This document shows positions 7,988-16,347 of a stretch of DNA of 64,000 nt, piece by piece; position 1 is the first letter of the stretch, and every line of letters begins with the position of its first letter. The position numbers and the translations under genes are program-made. Origin of the DNA: Christiangramia forsetii KT0803 (GTDB lineage Bacteria; Bacteroidota; Bacteroidia; Flavobacteriales; Flavobacteriaceae); assembly GCF_000060345.1 (NCBI RefSeq), contig NC_008571.1, positions 3,104,501 through 3,168,500 on the forward strand, read 5' to 3'. The notes under the pieces are model-generated. The model saw nothing but the letters and a program-made list of their open reading frames with translations. It did no database searches and had not been told where the DNA came from.

Positions 7988-9775
7988 TTATCTAATTCCG
8001 TGCATTAATTTTTTTAATATTGGGTTTAACAAGGCCACTAGTATTCCTCCAGCTATAGGAACTATGGTAAATATCAGGAAAAAAGTGGAGAGATCGTATT
8101 GCTGTGTCACAGACTCGATCATTCCACCTAGAGAACCTGCAAGTTTATTTCCAATTGCTATTGCCAAATACCACATTCCAAACATAAAGGCAATCATTCT
8201 GGCCGGAACAAGTTTACTAACATATGAAAGTCCTAATGGTGACAAACAAAGTTCACCTAAGGTATGCAGGAGATAGGCTAAAATCAACCAAATCATGCTA
8301 ACCTTTGCTCCGTCTACCATTCCGCTTGAGCCCCATGCAAGTAATCCAAAGCCTAAACCTAATAGGATAAGACCAAAGCAATATTTAAATGCGGCAGATG
8401 GATTATATTTACTCTCCCACCATTTAGAAAAGAAGGAGGCGAAAACAATAATAAAGAATGAATTGAGAATACTAAACCAGGATACCGTGATCTCGGTAGT
8501 ATCTGCTGAAAATTCTCTAACAAGCATCCAGATAACCAGGCCCCAAATTCCTGCGAAACAAATACCCAGAATTATATTAGAACCTGGAATTCTCGCAAAA
8601 GTTTGCTTCCATAGAAGGTATAGCACCCACGTTATAATTGCCAATGGCACTACTGTTAGTAATGCATTGAAAATATTAAAAATATTTGCCGAGTTTCCTA
8701 TGAGTACTCTGTCTACATTATCACGTGCGAAAATGATCAAGGAAGATGCTCCCTGCTCAAATGCCATAAAAAAGAACACAGTAAATATTGCAAATATGAT
8801 GACTGCGATAAGCCTGTCTCTTACGACCTTGGTATACCTTGAAATTCTTGAAATAACCAGAATAAGAAAAAGAACAAGACCAATTAAAGCCATTCCTATG
8901 GGTCCGGATAAAGGTTCTCCACCAAAATCAAAAGGCATAACTACTGGTAAAAGATTTAAATCGGCAATTCTTGATGCAGGGTCATTTATTAAGTATGTAA
9001 GTCCTATTCCGGCAGAAGCTACTACCAGAATCTTATCTAAAAGAGTAAAAGGATTTGGTTTGTGTGAAACTCCTGAATTTTCTTCTTCTTTTAAATGTTT
9101 TTCTTCTAATTCTTTATCAGGCACCCCACCTATTTTACCAAATAAAGGCTTTGCCAGCCAGAATTGAAGGGTTCCTAAAAGCATAAATATTCCGGCGAGA
9201 CCAAAACCCCAGCTCCATCCAATCTTTTCAGCAAGGTATCCACAAAGCATCATTCCAAAGAATGCACCGGCATTTACTCCCATATAAAAAATGGTATAAG
9301 CACCATCTTTTTTATCGGTTTTACCTTCATACATTTCAGAAATTATGGATGTAATATTAGGTTTAAAGAAGCCGGTTCCAATCACCAAAAGGCCAAGGCC
9401 AAGATATAAAGAAGTTTCAGTTTCCAAGGCCATAGAAGCATGTCCAAGCGTCATAATTGCCGCCCCAATGATCACTGCCCAACGATACCCGGTAAATTTA
9501 TCGGCTATAAGTCCACCTAAAATAGGTGTTAAATAAAGTAGCCCGGCGTAGGTACCGAAAAGCGCACCCGCATTCTCTGCCGTCCATCCCCAGCCGGGAT
9601 TATCAACTCCTACAATTGCCATTGTGAGAAAGTTGACCAGTAGTACCCTCATTCCATAGAACGAGAATCGCTCCCACATTTCAGTAAAGAAAAGAACAAA
9701 TAAACCTGCAGGATGCCCTAGAACTTTACTTTTAAAAAAATCGTTCTGGACTTCAGAGGATGCTTGAGCATTCAT
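7988..9775 (-). CDS. POT-family proton-coupled di-/tripeptide transporter
   Basis: Inner-membrane major facilitator of the proton-dependent oligopeptide (POT/PTR2) family. The proton-coupling ExxER motif appears as EMWERFSFYGMR near residue 32, and FYMGVNAGAF marks helix 5 as in the PTR2 signature. At 595 residues it is longer than the next transporter because of extra loop and helices around residues 220-340. It is the last gene of a three-gene operon that starts with a dipeptidyl peptidase. The pair therefore probably imports the dipeptides that the peptidase releases. The start is the ATG giving MNAQASSEVQ, 34 bases after the upstream POT gene. Confidence 0.93.
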   Translation of the reverse strand: MNAQASSEVQNDFFKSKVLGHPAGLFVLFFTEMWERFSFYGMRVLLVNFLTMAIVGVDNPGWGWTAENAGALFGTYAGLLYLTPILGGLIADKFTGYRWAVIIGAAIMTLGHASMALETETSLYLGLGLLVIGTGFFKPNITSIISEMYEGKTDKKDGAYTIFYMGVNAGAFFGMMLCGYLAEKIGWSWGFGLAGIFMLLGTLQFWLAKPLFGKIGGVPDKELEEKHLKEEENSGVSHKPNPFTLLDKILVVASAGIGLTYLINDPASRIADLNLLPVVMPFDFGGEPLSGPIGMALIGLVLFLILVISRISRYTKVVRDRLIAVIIFAIFTVFFFMAFEQGASSLIIFARDNVDRVLIGNSANIFNIFNALLTVVPLAIITWVLYLLWKQTFARIPGSNIILGICFAGIWGLVIWMLVREFSADTTEITVSWFSILNSFFIIVFASFFSKWWESKYNPSAAFKYCFGLILLGLGFGLLAWGSSGMVDGAKVSMIWLILAYLLHTLGELCLSPLGLSYVSKLVPARMIAFMFGMWYLAIAIGNKLAGSLGGMIESVTQQYDLSTFFLIFTIVPIAGGILVALLNPILKKLMHGIR

Positions 9776-9809
9776 ATTTATAACTTAATTAATTAGAGAA
9801 AGCTAAAAA

Positions 9810-11186
9810 TTATTCAACTGTAGTTTCTTTAGGTATTCCTTCTTGAATGGTAGCATCTTCAGCACCATGCGTAAGTCTTTTTAGAGGTTTTAGCAACATA
9901 ATCACGATAAGACCTATTAACGTCCAGATAACTGCGATTCCTGTAAAGACCTCGAATTCTCCTAAAGACTGAGCTGATTCTCCAATTAGACCGGCAACCT
10001 TATTACCGAGACCCGTTGCTGCCCAGTACATACCCATTATTATAGAAGCGTATTTTAAAGGAGCAAGCTTTGTAATAAATGAAAGCGAAACTGGCGATGC
10101 ACAAAGCTCTCCAATTGTATGGAATAAATATGCAAGAATCAACCAGTACATAGCAGAAGAACCTGTTTCTTCATATTGAACTGAAGCCATACTCATAAAT
10201 CCAAATCCAAGAGCCATAATTATAATCCCTATCGCCATTTTGAAAATAGAAGAAGCTTCTTTTCCTCTTTTCTTCCATTTAAACCAGAATGCTCCTACTA
10301 CTGTAGCAAACGTAATTATAAAGAATGAATTTACCGATTGAAAAACCGATGCAGGCACTGTAAATCCAAGTATCGTACGATCAGTTTTTTGTTGAGCATA
10401 GAGGTTCATCAATCCTCCAGCCTGTTCAAAAGCAGCCCAGAAAAGAATGATTAATAAGAAAGAAAGAAGAAGGACTTTTACCCTATCCTTTTCAATACTA
10501 GTTAGTGGTTTATCCAGAATAGCTTTATCTGCATCATTTTTTCTAGAAATTAGGTTACCAACATGTTTAAGGTGTTTTTGCCCCCACATGTAAACTAACT
10601 GGCCAAAGAACATTCCGACAGCAGCAAGACCGAATCCCCAATGCCAACCATATTTCTGTGCAAGGAACCCACAGGCAATTGGTGCAAGAAAACCACCAAT
10701 ATTAATTCCCATATAGAATATATAAAATCCAAGATCCCTTCTTTCGTCACCTTGCTTATAAAGTCCGCCGACCATTGAAGAAATGTTTGGCTTTAGACCT
10801 CCCACACCTAGAATAATGAACAAACATCCAATATAAAAAGTCATTTCAGAATCAAATGCCAGTACCGAGTGACCTATACAAAGTAGGATACCCCCAAGTA
10901 AAACTGTTTTCTTTTGTCCAAGAAATTTATCTGCGACCCATCCTCCAGGAATAGACGAAACGTAAACCAGCATGGTATACCAACCATAAAGTTCAAGAGC
11001 CTCTTGATTGGTCCACCCAAAACCCGGATTATCTCCTGCGGTTTCAGCTACTAAAAATAATGTAAATAGAGCACGCATTCCATAATAAGAAAAACGCTCC
11101 CATAATTCAGTAAAAAACAGGATATAGAGACCATAAGGATGTCCAAATAGTTCTTTCTGATTCTCAATTGCTTTAGCTTTATTCAT
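9810..11186 (-). CDS. POT-family proton-coupled di-/tripeptide transporter, shorter paralogue
   Basis: Second POT/PTR2 transporter in tandem with the one above. ExxER appears as ELWERFSYYGMR near residue 28, and FYIFYMGINIGGF marks the helix 5 signature. At 458 residues it is close to the minimal 12-14 helix size of bacterial peptide transporters such as YdgR/DtpA. It starts 17 bases after the peptidase gene ends, so it is in the same operon. The two paralogues differ clearly in length and central loops, which suggests different substrate ranges and not a recent duplication. Confidence 0.93.
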   Translation of the reverse strand: MNKAKAIENQKELFGHPYGLYILFFTELWERFSYYGMRALFTLFLVAETAGDNPGFGWTNQEALELYGWYTMLVYVSSIPGGWVADKFLGQKKTVLLGGILLCIGHSVLAFDSEMTFYIGCLFIILGVGGLKPNISSMVGGLYKQGDERRDLGFYIFYMGINIGGFLAPIACGFLAQKYGWHWGFGLAAVGMFFGQLVYMWGQKHLKHVGNLISRKNDADKAILDKPLTSIEKDRVKVLLLSFLLIILFWAAFEQAGGLMNLYAQQKTDRTILGFTVPASVFQSVNSFFIITFATVVGAFWFKWKKRGKEASSIFKMAIGIIIMALGFGFMSMASVQYEETGSSAMYWLILAYLFHTIGELCASPVSLSFITKLAPLKYASIIMGMYWAATGLGNKVAGLIGESAQSLGEFEVFTGIAVIWTLIGLIVIMLLKPLKRLTHGAEDATIQEGIPKETTVE

Positions 11187-11203
11187 GTTTATAGGTTAAT
11201 TTC

Positions 11204-13414
11204 TTAAAGTTTTTCGAGTATAAAATCGGTCATCTTATTATAGAGGTGCAGTCTTGTGTTACCTCCATAAATTCCATGATTTCTATCAGGATAAATCGCC
11301 CAGTCAAATTGCTTATTTGCCTGGATAAGCTCTTCTACCATTCTCATCGTATTCTGAAGATGTACATTGTCATCTCCACCACCATGTATTAGTAAATAAT
11401 CTCCTTTTAGTTTTTCCACATGATTTAATGGAGAATTTTCATCATATCCTGAAGCATTTTCCTGCGGAGTTCTCATATACCTCTCCGTATAAACGGTATC
11501 GTAAAACCTCCAGCTCGTTACCGGAGCAACCGCAATGGCCATAGAAAAAGTATCATTTCCTTTAAGGATAGCATTTGAAGACATAAAACCTCCGTAACTC
11601 CATCCCCAAATCCCAATTCTGTCTTTATCTATATAACTTCTTTCTCCTAATTTTTGCGCTGCTGAAATTTGATCTTCAACTTCATATTTTCCAAGTTCCT
11701 GGTACGTTACTTTTTTAAATTCGGCTCCTTTAAATCCGGTGCCACGACCATCTATACAAACAATGATATAACCTTTATCGGCTAATAGCTGGTACCAGTA
11801 ATCATTACTACTGAAATAAGAATTTGAAACCGACTGGGATCCAGGTCCTGAATATTGAAACATCAATAATGGATATTCCTTATTTTCATCAAAATCTGAA
11901 GGTTTGATCGTCCACATATTAAGATCGTTCCCATTGATATTTATGGTAGAAAGCTCTTTTGGAGAAAAACCATAAGGCTCATTCTTTTTTAATAATTCAC
12001 TGTTATTTAAGATCTCACGAACCTGCTTCCCATCTTTTGTTCTATGTAATGTGTAGACGTGAGGAGTCTCCACATTAGTGAATGAATTGATGAAATAGGT
12101 ATAATCTGCGCTAAAAGAAGCTGAATTCATCCCAGTTCTCTCCGTAAGTCTTTTTTTGTTTTTACCGTTTGGTTTAACTGAATAAACATCTCGGTTTACG
12201 CTTCCATTTTCAGTACTTTGATAATAAATTTTATCCGCTTTTTTATCGTAACCGTAATAATTGGTTACTTCCCAATCACCACTGGTTACCTGATCCAGTA
12301 ACTCTCCTTGCTCATCATAATGATAAATATGATTGTAACCGTCCTGTTCGCTGGTCCAGATAAAACTATTGTCTTCTAGGAAGGTCAGATTATCTGTAAT
12401 ATCAACATAAGCCTCATCGGTTTCATTTAGAACAACCGTTGCGTCATTATCTTCAGCATCTACAAAAATAAGGTCAAGATTGTTTTGATGTCTGTTTAGC
12501 ACCTGAACACTTAGCAACATTGGATCTGCCGACCATTTGATTCGTGAAATATAAAAATCACTGAAATCTTCAGAAGTTTTAGCTTCAGAAGCTACATCAT
12601 ATTTATCTCCAAGATCAATTTCTTCAGAATTTTTAAATTTCACATCGTACATATGAAGACTAACTTTAGAATTAGCCTCCCCTGCTTTCGGGTATTTAAA
12701 AACCTGTTGCGTAGGGTAAAGATCTTTTCCAAAAAGATCCATTGAAAATTCCGGCACTTCAGTTTCATCAAATTTCAAAAAAGCCAGTTTTTCGCCGGTT
12801 GGATTCCATTCAAAAGCTTTTACAAAAGAAAACTCCTCTTCGTAAACCCAATCTGTGATTCCGTTAATGGTGCTATTTATCTCACCATCCTTTGTAACCT
12901 GAGTTCTTTCATTTGTCTTCAGGTCTAAGATGTATATATTATTGTCAAAAACATAGGCCAGTTTTGAAGCATCCGGAGAAAATGAGGCTTCCTGAACCTT
13001 ATCTTCACTTACCTTTTTCAGATCTTTAGATTTTACATCATACACGTAGAATATTTCTCTTGAAGACCTTCTATAAATAGGTTCAACCTCTGTAGATAAT
13101 AAAATCTTATCTTCTTTTTTGCTGAATTTGAATCCTTGGAAAGAATCGATCTTATCAAGATCGTTACTACTTAATAAAGTTCTTGTTTTCTTTCCAGATT
13201 TATAGCTGTAAACATCAATACTGGCAGCACCGCTTTCACGATCTCTATTCAGTACCACATATTCTTCACCGTTATTTAAAGATTGTAGCGATTGAAGTCT
13301 CTCTTCGCGGAAAGTTCCACTCCATATTTCTTCGAGACTAACTTCCTTTTGTTGTGCCATAAGCACAGAAGATGCTGCTAAAATAAAAGCAACGAGTATT
13401 TTAGGGAATTTCAT
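11204..13414 (-). CDS. dipeptidyl peptidase IV, S9B family
   Basis: Exported serine peptidase that removes N-terminal X-Pro or X-Ala dipeptides. A signal peptide covers residues 1-20 (ending VLMAQ). An N-terminal eight-bladed propeller (about 40-490) carries the DPP-IV glutamate motif WVYEEEF near residue 195. The alpha/beta-hydrolase domain follows with the nucleophile in GWSYGG near residue 603, the aspartate in GGGDDNVH near residue 677 and the histidine in DRNHG near residue 711. The start is placed at MKFPKI, which opens the signal peptide; the longer frame adds ten residues ahead of it. It is the first gene of an operon with two peptide transporters. Confidence 0.93.
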   Translation of the reverse strand: MKFPKILVAFILAASSVLMAQQKEVSLEEIWSGTFREERLQSLQSLNNGEEYVVLNRDRESGAASIDVYSYKSGKKTRTLLSSNDLDKIDSFQGFKFSKKEDKILLSTEVEPIYRRSSREIFYVYDVKSKDLKKVSEDKVQEASFSPDASKLAYVFDNNIYILDLKTNERTQVTKDGEINSTINGITDWVYEEEFSFVKAFEWNPTGEKLAFLKFDETEVPEFSMDLFGKDLYPTQQVFKYPKAGEANSKVSLHMYDVKFKNSEEIDLGDKYDVASEAKTSEDFSDFYISRIKWSADPMLLSVQVLNRHQNNLDLIFVDAEDNDATVVLNETDEAYVDITDNLTFLEDNSFIWTSEQDGYNHIYHYDEQGELLDQVTSGDWEVTNYYGYDKKADKIYYQSTENGSVNRDVYSVKPNGKNKKRLTERTGMNSASFSADYTYFINSFTNVETPHVYTLHRTKDGKQVREILNNSELLKKNEPYGFSPKELSTININGNDLNMWTIKPSDFDENKEYPLLMFQYSGPGSQSVSNSYFSSNDYWYQLLADKGYIIVCIDGRGTGFKGAEFKKVTYQELGKYEVEDQISAAQKLGERSYIDKDRIGIWGWSYGGFMSSNAILKGNDTFSMAIAVAPVTSWRFYDTVYTERYMRTPQENASGYDENSPLNHVEKLKGDYLLIHGGGDDNVHLQNTMRMVEELIQANKQFDWAIYPDRNHGIYGGNTRLHLYNKMTDFILEKL

Positions 13415-13568
13415 AAAAATTAGAGAATGTTTAATGCAGGCCAAGTTTACTAAAATTTAATTAAAAAATGACTATCCAGGTTTGTTAAATACCAATAATC
13501 TGTTAAGAAAAAGGCCGTTTTAGATTCTTCATCCAACCGATTTTATGCCTGTCTAAAAATATGCTTTG

Positions 13569-13576
13569 TATCTTTG
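13569..13576 (+). promoter_or_regulatory. probable -7 element upstream of HMG-CoA reductase
   Basis: TATCTTTG matches the Bacteroidota -7 consensus TAnnTTTG exactly and lies 21 bases before the ATG. The upstream -33 element is weak (T-rich at 13541-13544), so the call rests mainly on the -7 match and position. Confidence 0.45.
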
Positions 13577-13597
13577 GACTCCTGAAATACCCAAAAA

Positions 13598-14911
13598 ATG
13601 ACAAAGCCCGTAAACGGATTCTCAAAATTTAGTAAATCTGAGAAAATAGCATGGCTGGCAGAGAATTATTTAGCCGAAAATAAAAAAGCTGTTTCAACTC
13701 TTCAACAGTACTGGAACGATGATGAAAAATTACAAAAGCTTCATGATGAATTCATTGAAAATACAGTCTCTAATTTCTATCTACCCCTAGGCCTGGCACC
13801 CAATTTTCTTATAAACGGGAAACATCATGTTTTGCCAATGGCTATTGAAGAAAGTTCTGTTGTGGCCGCGGCCAGTAAGGCTGCAAAATTCTGGAGCGAA
13901 AGAGGTGGATTTAAAGCAACAGTAATAAATCAAAAGAAAATAGGGCAGGTACATTTTCTTTATACCGGAGATTTTTCAAAACTAGAGAAGCTCTTTAAAA
14001 ATATAGAACCGAAATTTCGGGAGTCCGTAAAATCCATTACCAGAAATATGGAAAAAAGAGGCGGTGGTATTTTAGAGATCGATCTTATTGACAAAACACA
14101 GGATCTTAAAAATTACTACCAGCTTTTTGTCAAATTTGATACCAGAGATTCTATGGGAGCAAATTTCATCAATTCCTGTTTAGAGAAATTTGCAGAAGTA
14201 CTTCAGGAGGAAGCCTCGAAAGTTCAGGATTTTACTAAAGAAGAAAATCTTCAGATAATAATGAGCATACTTTCTAATTATGTCCCGGAATGTATTGTTA
14301 GAGCTGAAGTATCCTGCCCAGTTAATGAGCTCTCTGAAGATAAAAATATGAGCGGAGAGCAGTTTGCAGAAAAATTCGTTCAGGCGGTTAAAATAGCCGA
14401 AATTGAGCCCTACAGAGCTGTTACCCATAATAAGGGGATTATGAACGGTATAGATGCCGTGGTATTGGCCACAGGAAATGATTTTAGAGCGGTAGAAGCC
14501 GGGATTCATGCGTATGCTTCAAGGAATGGCAGTTATTCCAGCCTTACTCACGCTTCGGTTGAAAACGGAATTTTTAAATTTTGGATGGAAATTCCTTTAG
14601 CCCTGGGAACTGTTGGAGGACTCACAAGTTTACATCCACTTGTAAAACTAGCTTTGGATATTCTTCAAAAACCATCTGCCAGTGAATTGATGGAGATTAC
14701 GGCGGTTGCCGGACTGGCCCAAAATTTCGCAGCGCTTAGATCACTCACCACCACTGGAATTCAACAGGGCCATATGAAGATGCATCTTATGAACATCTTA
14801 AATCAAAACGAGGCCACCGAAAATGAGAAGGAGAAGATGGTGGAATATTTTACACATCATACGATTACTCACAGCAGCGTAATTGACCAATTGGAAAAAA
14901 TAAGATCTTAA
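13598..14911 (+). CDS. mvaA: hydroxymethylglutaryl-CoA reductase, class II (degradative type)
   Basis: Converts HMG-CoA to mevalonate (or the reverse) with a nicotinamide cofactor. The four catalytic residues of class II enzymes are visible: glutamate in IEESSV near residue 84, lysine in NKGIMNGID near residue 278, aspartate in ATGND near residue 293, and histidine in QQGHMKMH near residue 391. At 437 residues it has the length of the Pseudomonas mevalonii type. Despite the name of the class, the linked GHMP kinase downstream indicates a biosynthetic mevalonate role for isoprenoids, as is usual in flavobacteria. The stop and the next start share one base (TAATG), so translation is coupled. 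Confidence 0.93.
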   Translation: MTKPVNGFSKFSKSEKIAWLAENYLAENKKAVSTLQQYWNDDEKLQKLHDEFIENTVSNFYLPLGLAPNFLINGKHHVLPMAIEESSVVAAASKAAKFWSERGGFKATVINQKKIGQVHFLYTGDFSKLEKLFKNIEPKFRESVKSITRNMEKRGGGILEIDLIDKTQDLKNYYQLFVKFDTRDSMGANFINSCLEKFAEVLQEEASKVQDFTKEENLQIIMSILSNYVPECIVRAEVSCPVNELSEDKNMSGEQFAEKFVQAVKIAEIEPYRAVTHNKGIMNGIDAVVLATGNDFRAVEAGIHAYASRNGSYSSLTHASVENGIFKFWMEIPLALGTVGGLTSLHPLVKLALDILQKPSASELMEITAVAGLAQNFAALRSLTTTGIQQGHMKMHLMNILNQNEATENEKEKMVEYFTHHTITHSSVIDQLEKIRS

Positions 14912-15843
14912 TGCAAAAATTCAGAAGTAACGGAAAAATACTACTTACCGGCGAATATGCCGTCTTAAATGGAGCAAAATCCCTGGCATTACCAACTAAA
15001 ATGGGTCAGAGCATGGAAGTTTCCGAGGCCCAAAAAAATAGAATTTCCTGGACGAGTTACGATGAAAATGATAATATCTGGTTTCAATCAGATTTTGAAT
15101 TTGAAAATGGAGATTTTACACATATCATTTCCTTAGAAGATCAAAAGGATTTAGAAAAGCAAGAAATTGCAAAAAGACTTCGGCAAATATTAAAGGTGGC
15201 ATTTAGTAAGAATTCGGAAGCTTTTTCTGATAAGGGATATATCATTAAAACCAAACTGGGTTTTAATAGAAAATGGGGTCTTGGCACCTCTTCTACCTTA
15301 ATCAATAATCTTGCTCAATGGCTAAAAATTGATCCATACTATTTACTTCAAAATAGTTTTGGTGGAAGTGGTTATGATATTGCAGCAGCCGGGAGCAATC
15401 TTCCTATTACCTTTCAATTAACAGATAATGGTCCGGTAAATTTTACCGCTGATTTTAATCCGACCTTTAAGGAAGAGCTATTTTTTGTCTACCTAAACAG
15501 AAAACAAAACAGTAGAGAAGCCATAGCTCACTATCGAAATCAGCCAATGGAAGATATTCAGGGCCTCACTGATAAAATTTCAGGAATCACAGAACAGATC
15601 ATTAAGAGTGAAAGCCTGGAAGAATTTAAAATATTTCTGAAAGCACATGAAACCTTGATCTCAAAGGTGATCAATATTCCAAGAATTCAAACAGAATTAT
15701 TTTCAGATTATCCCGGAATGATAAAAAGCCTTGGAGGATGGGGCGGAGATTTTATTCTTGCCACCGGTATGGAAGAAGAAAAGGAATACTTCAGAAAAAA
15801 AGGCTACCACAGTATTTTCGATTATCAGGATTTGATCAAATAA
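14911..15843 (+). CDS. GHMP kinase of the GYDIA type (mevalonate-pathway kinase)
   Basis: Small-molecule kinase of the GHMP superfamily, here carrying GGSGYDIAAA near residue 150, the motif that names the GYDIA group of Bacteroidota. The N-terminal LTGEYAVLNGAKSLALP and the phosphate-binding loop KWGLGTSSTL near residue 120 are standard GHMP features. Its exact substrate (mevalonate or phosphomevalonate) cannot be read from the sequence. Translational coupling to HMG-CoA reductase argues strongly for the mevalonate pathway. At 310 residues it is complete. Confidence 0.88.
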   Translation: MQKFRSNGKILLTGEYAVLNGAKSLALPTKMGQSMEVSEAQKNRISWTSYDENDNIWFQSDFEFENGDFTHIISLEDQKDLEKQEIAKRLRQILKVAFSKNSEAFSDKGYIIKTKLGFNRKWGLGTSSTLINNLAQWLKIDPYYLLQNSFGGSGYDIAAAGSNLPITFQLTDNGPVNFTADFNPTFKEELFFVYLNRKQNSREAIAHYRNQPMEDIQGLTDKISGITEQIIKSESLEEFKIFLKAHETLISKVINIPRIQTELFSDYPGMIKSLGGWGGDFILATGMEEEKEYFRKKGYHSIFDYQDLIK

Positions 15844-16294
15844 AATATAACCTATTAGCCAATTGCTTATAATTTGGTCAGATATTAATTAAATCATTGT
15901 CGTGCGACAAAAGATCTAAGATCGCTTCGCTGATAGATTTAAGACGTTAGACTTGGACATTAACCAATTGAAAATGAATGCTATATTGACGCTAATTTTT
16001 CAAAAAAAACATTCCTAGTTTCCAATAGCATGCTCCTGAATGGTGAAACAGCCTAAGGCTAACCTTCAATTATTTAACCGGAAAACACGGATATTAAATT
16101 GAAAATCGAATTGATATCTTTAATACTGCCAGCTTGGAGTGAAGTTGATATCACCTGACCACTAAAATTGGGCTTCGACTGCGCTCAGCCTGACATTATT
16201 TAAGGAAATTTATTTAAACTACGTAACTAATCACCGACCTGTAAAGTAAATTTCTTAATGGTAAGCCCATGGGCGTTAAACTCTCCTAGAATAA
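15844..16294. other. intergenic stretch with dispersed-repeat debris
   Basis: About 450 bases with no credible gene. It holds fragments of the intergenic repeats common in this phylum. One is at 16171-16195 (TTCGACTGCGCTCAGCCTGACA), related to the palindromic repeat at 28336-28422. Another is a GACGTTAGAC-like run near 15951. No long inverted repeat or promoter match stands out. Confidence 0.5.
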
Positions 16295-16322
16295 AAAAGC
16301 CTCAGTAAATACCGAGGCTTTT
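16295..16322 (-). terminator. intrinsic terminator after ppiD
   Basis: A 9-base-pair stem (AAAAGCCTC / GAGGCTTTT) with a 10-base loop and a T-run on the minus strand. It lies 26 bases past the stop codon of the PpiD gene and closes the envelope operon. Confidence 0.8.
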
Positions 16323-16347
16323 CATTATTAAATATTATTTCAGAAGT

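Noticed and set aside
8295-9167. 290-codon open frame antisense to the long POT transporter
   Set aside because: It lies fully opposite a clear POT transporter, lacks any family motif, and its composition follows from the transporter codons.
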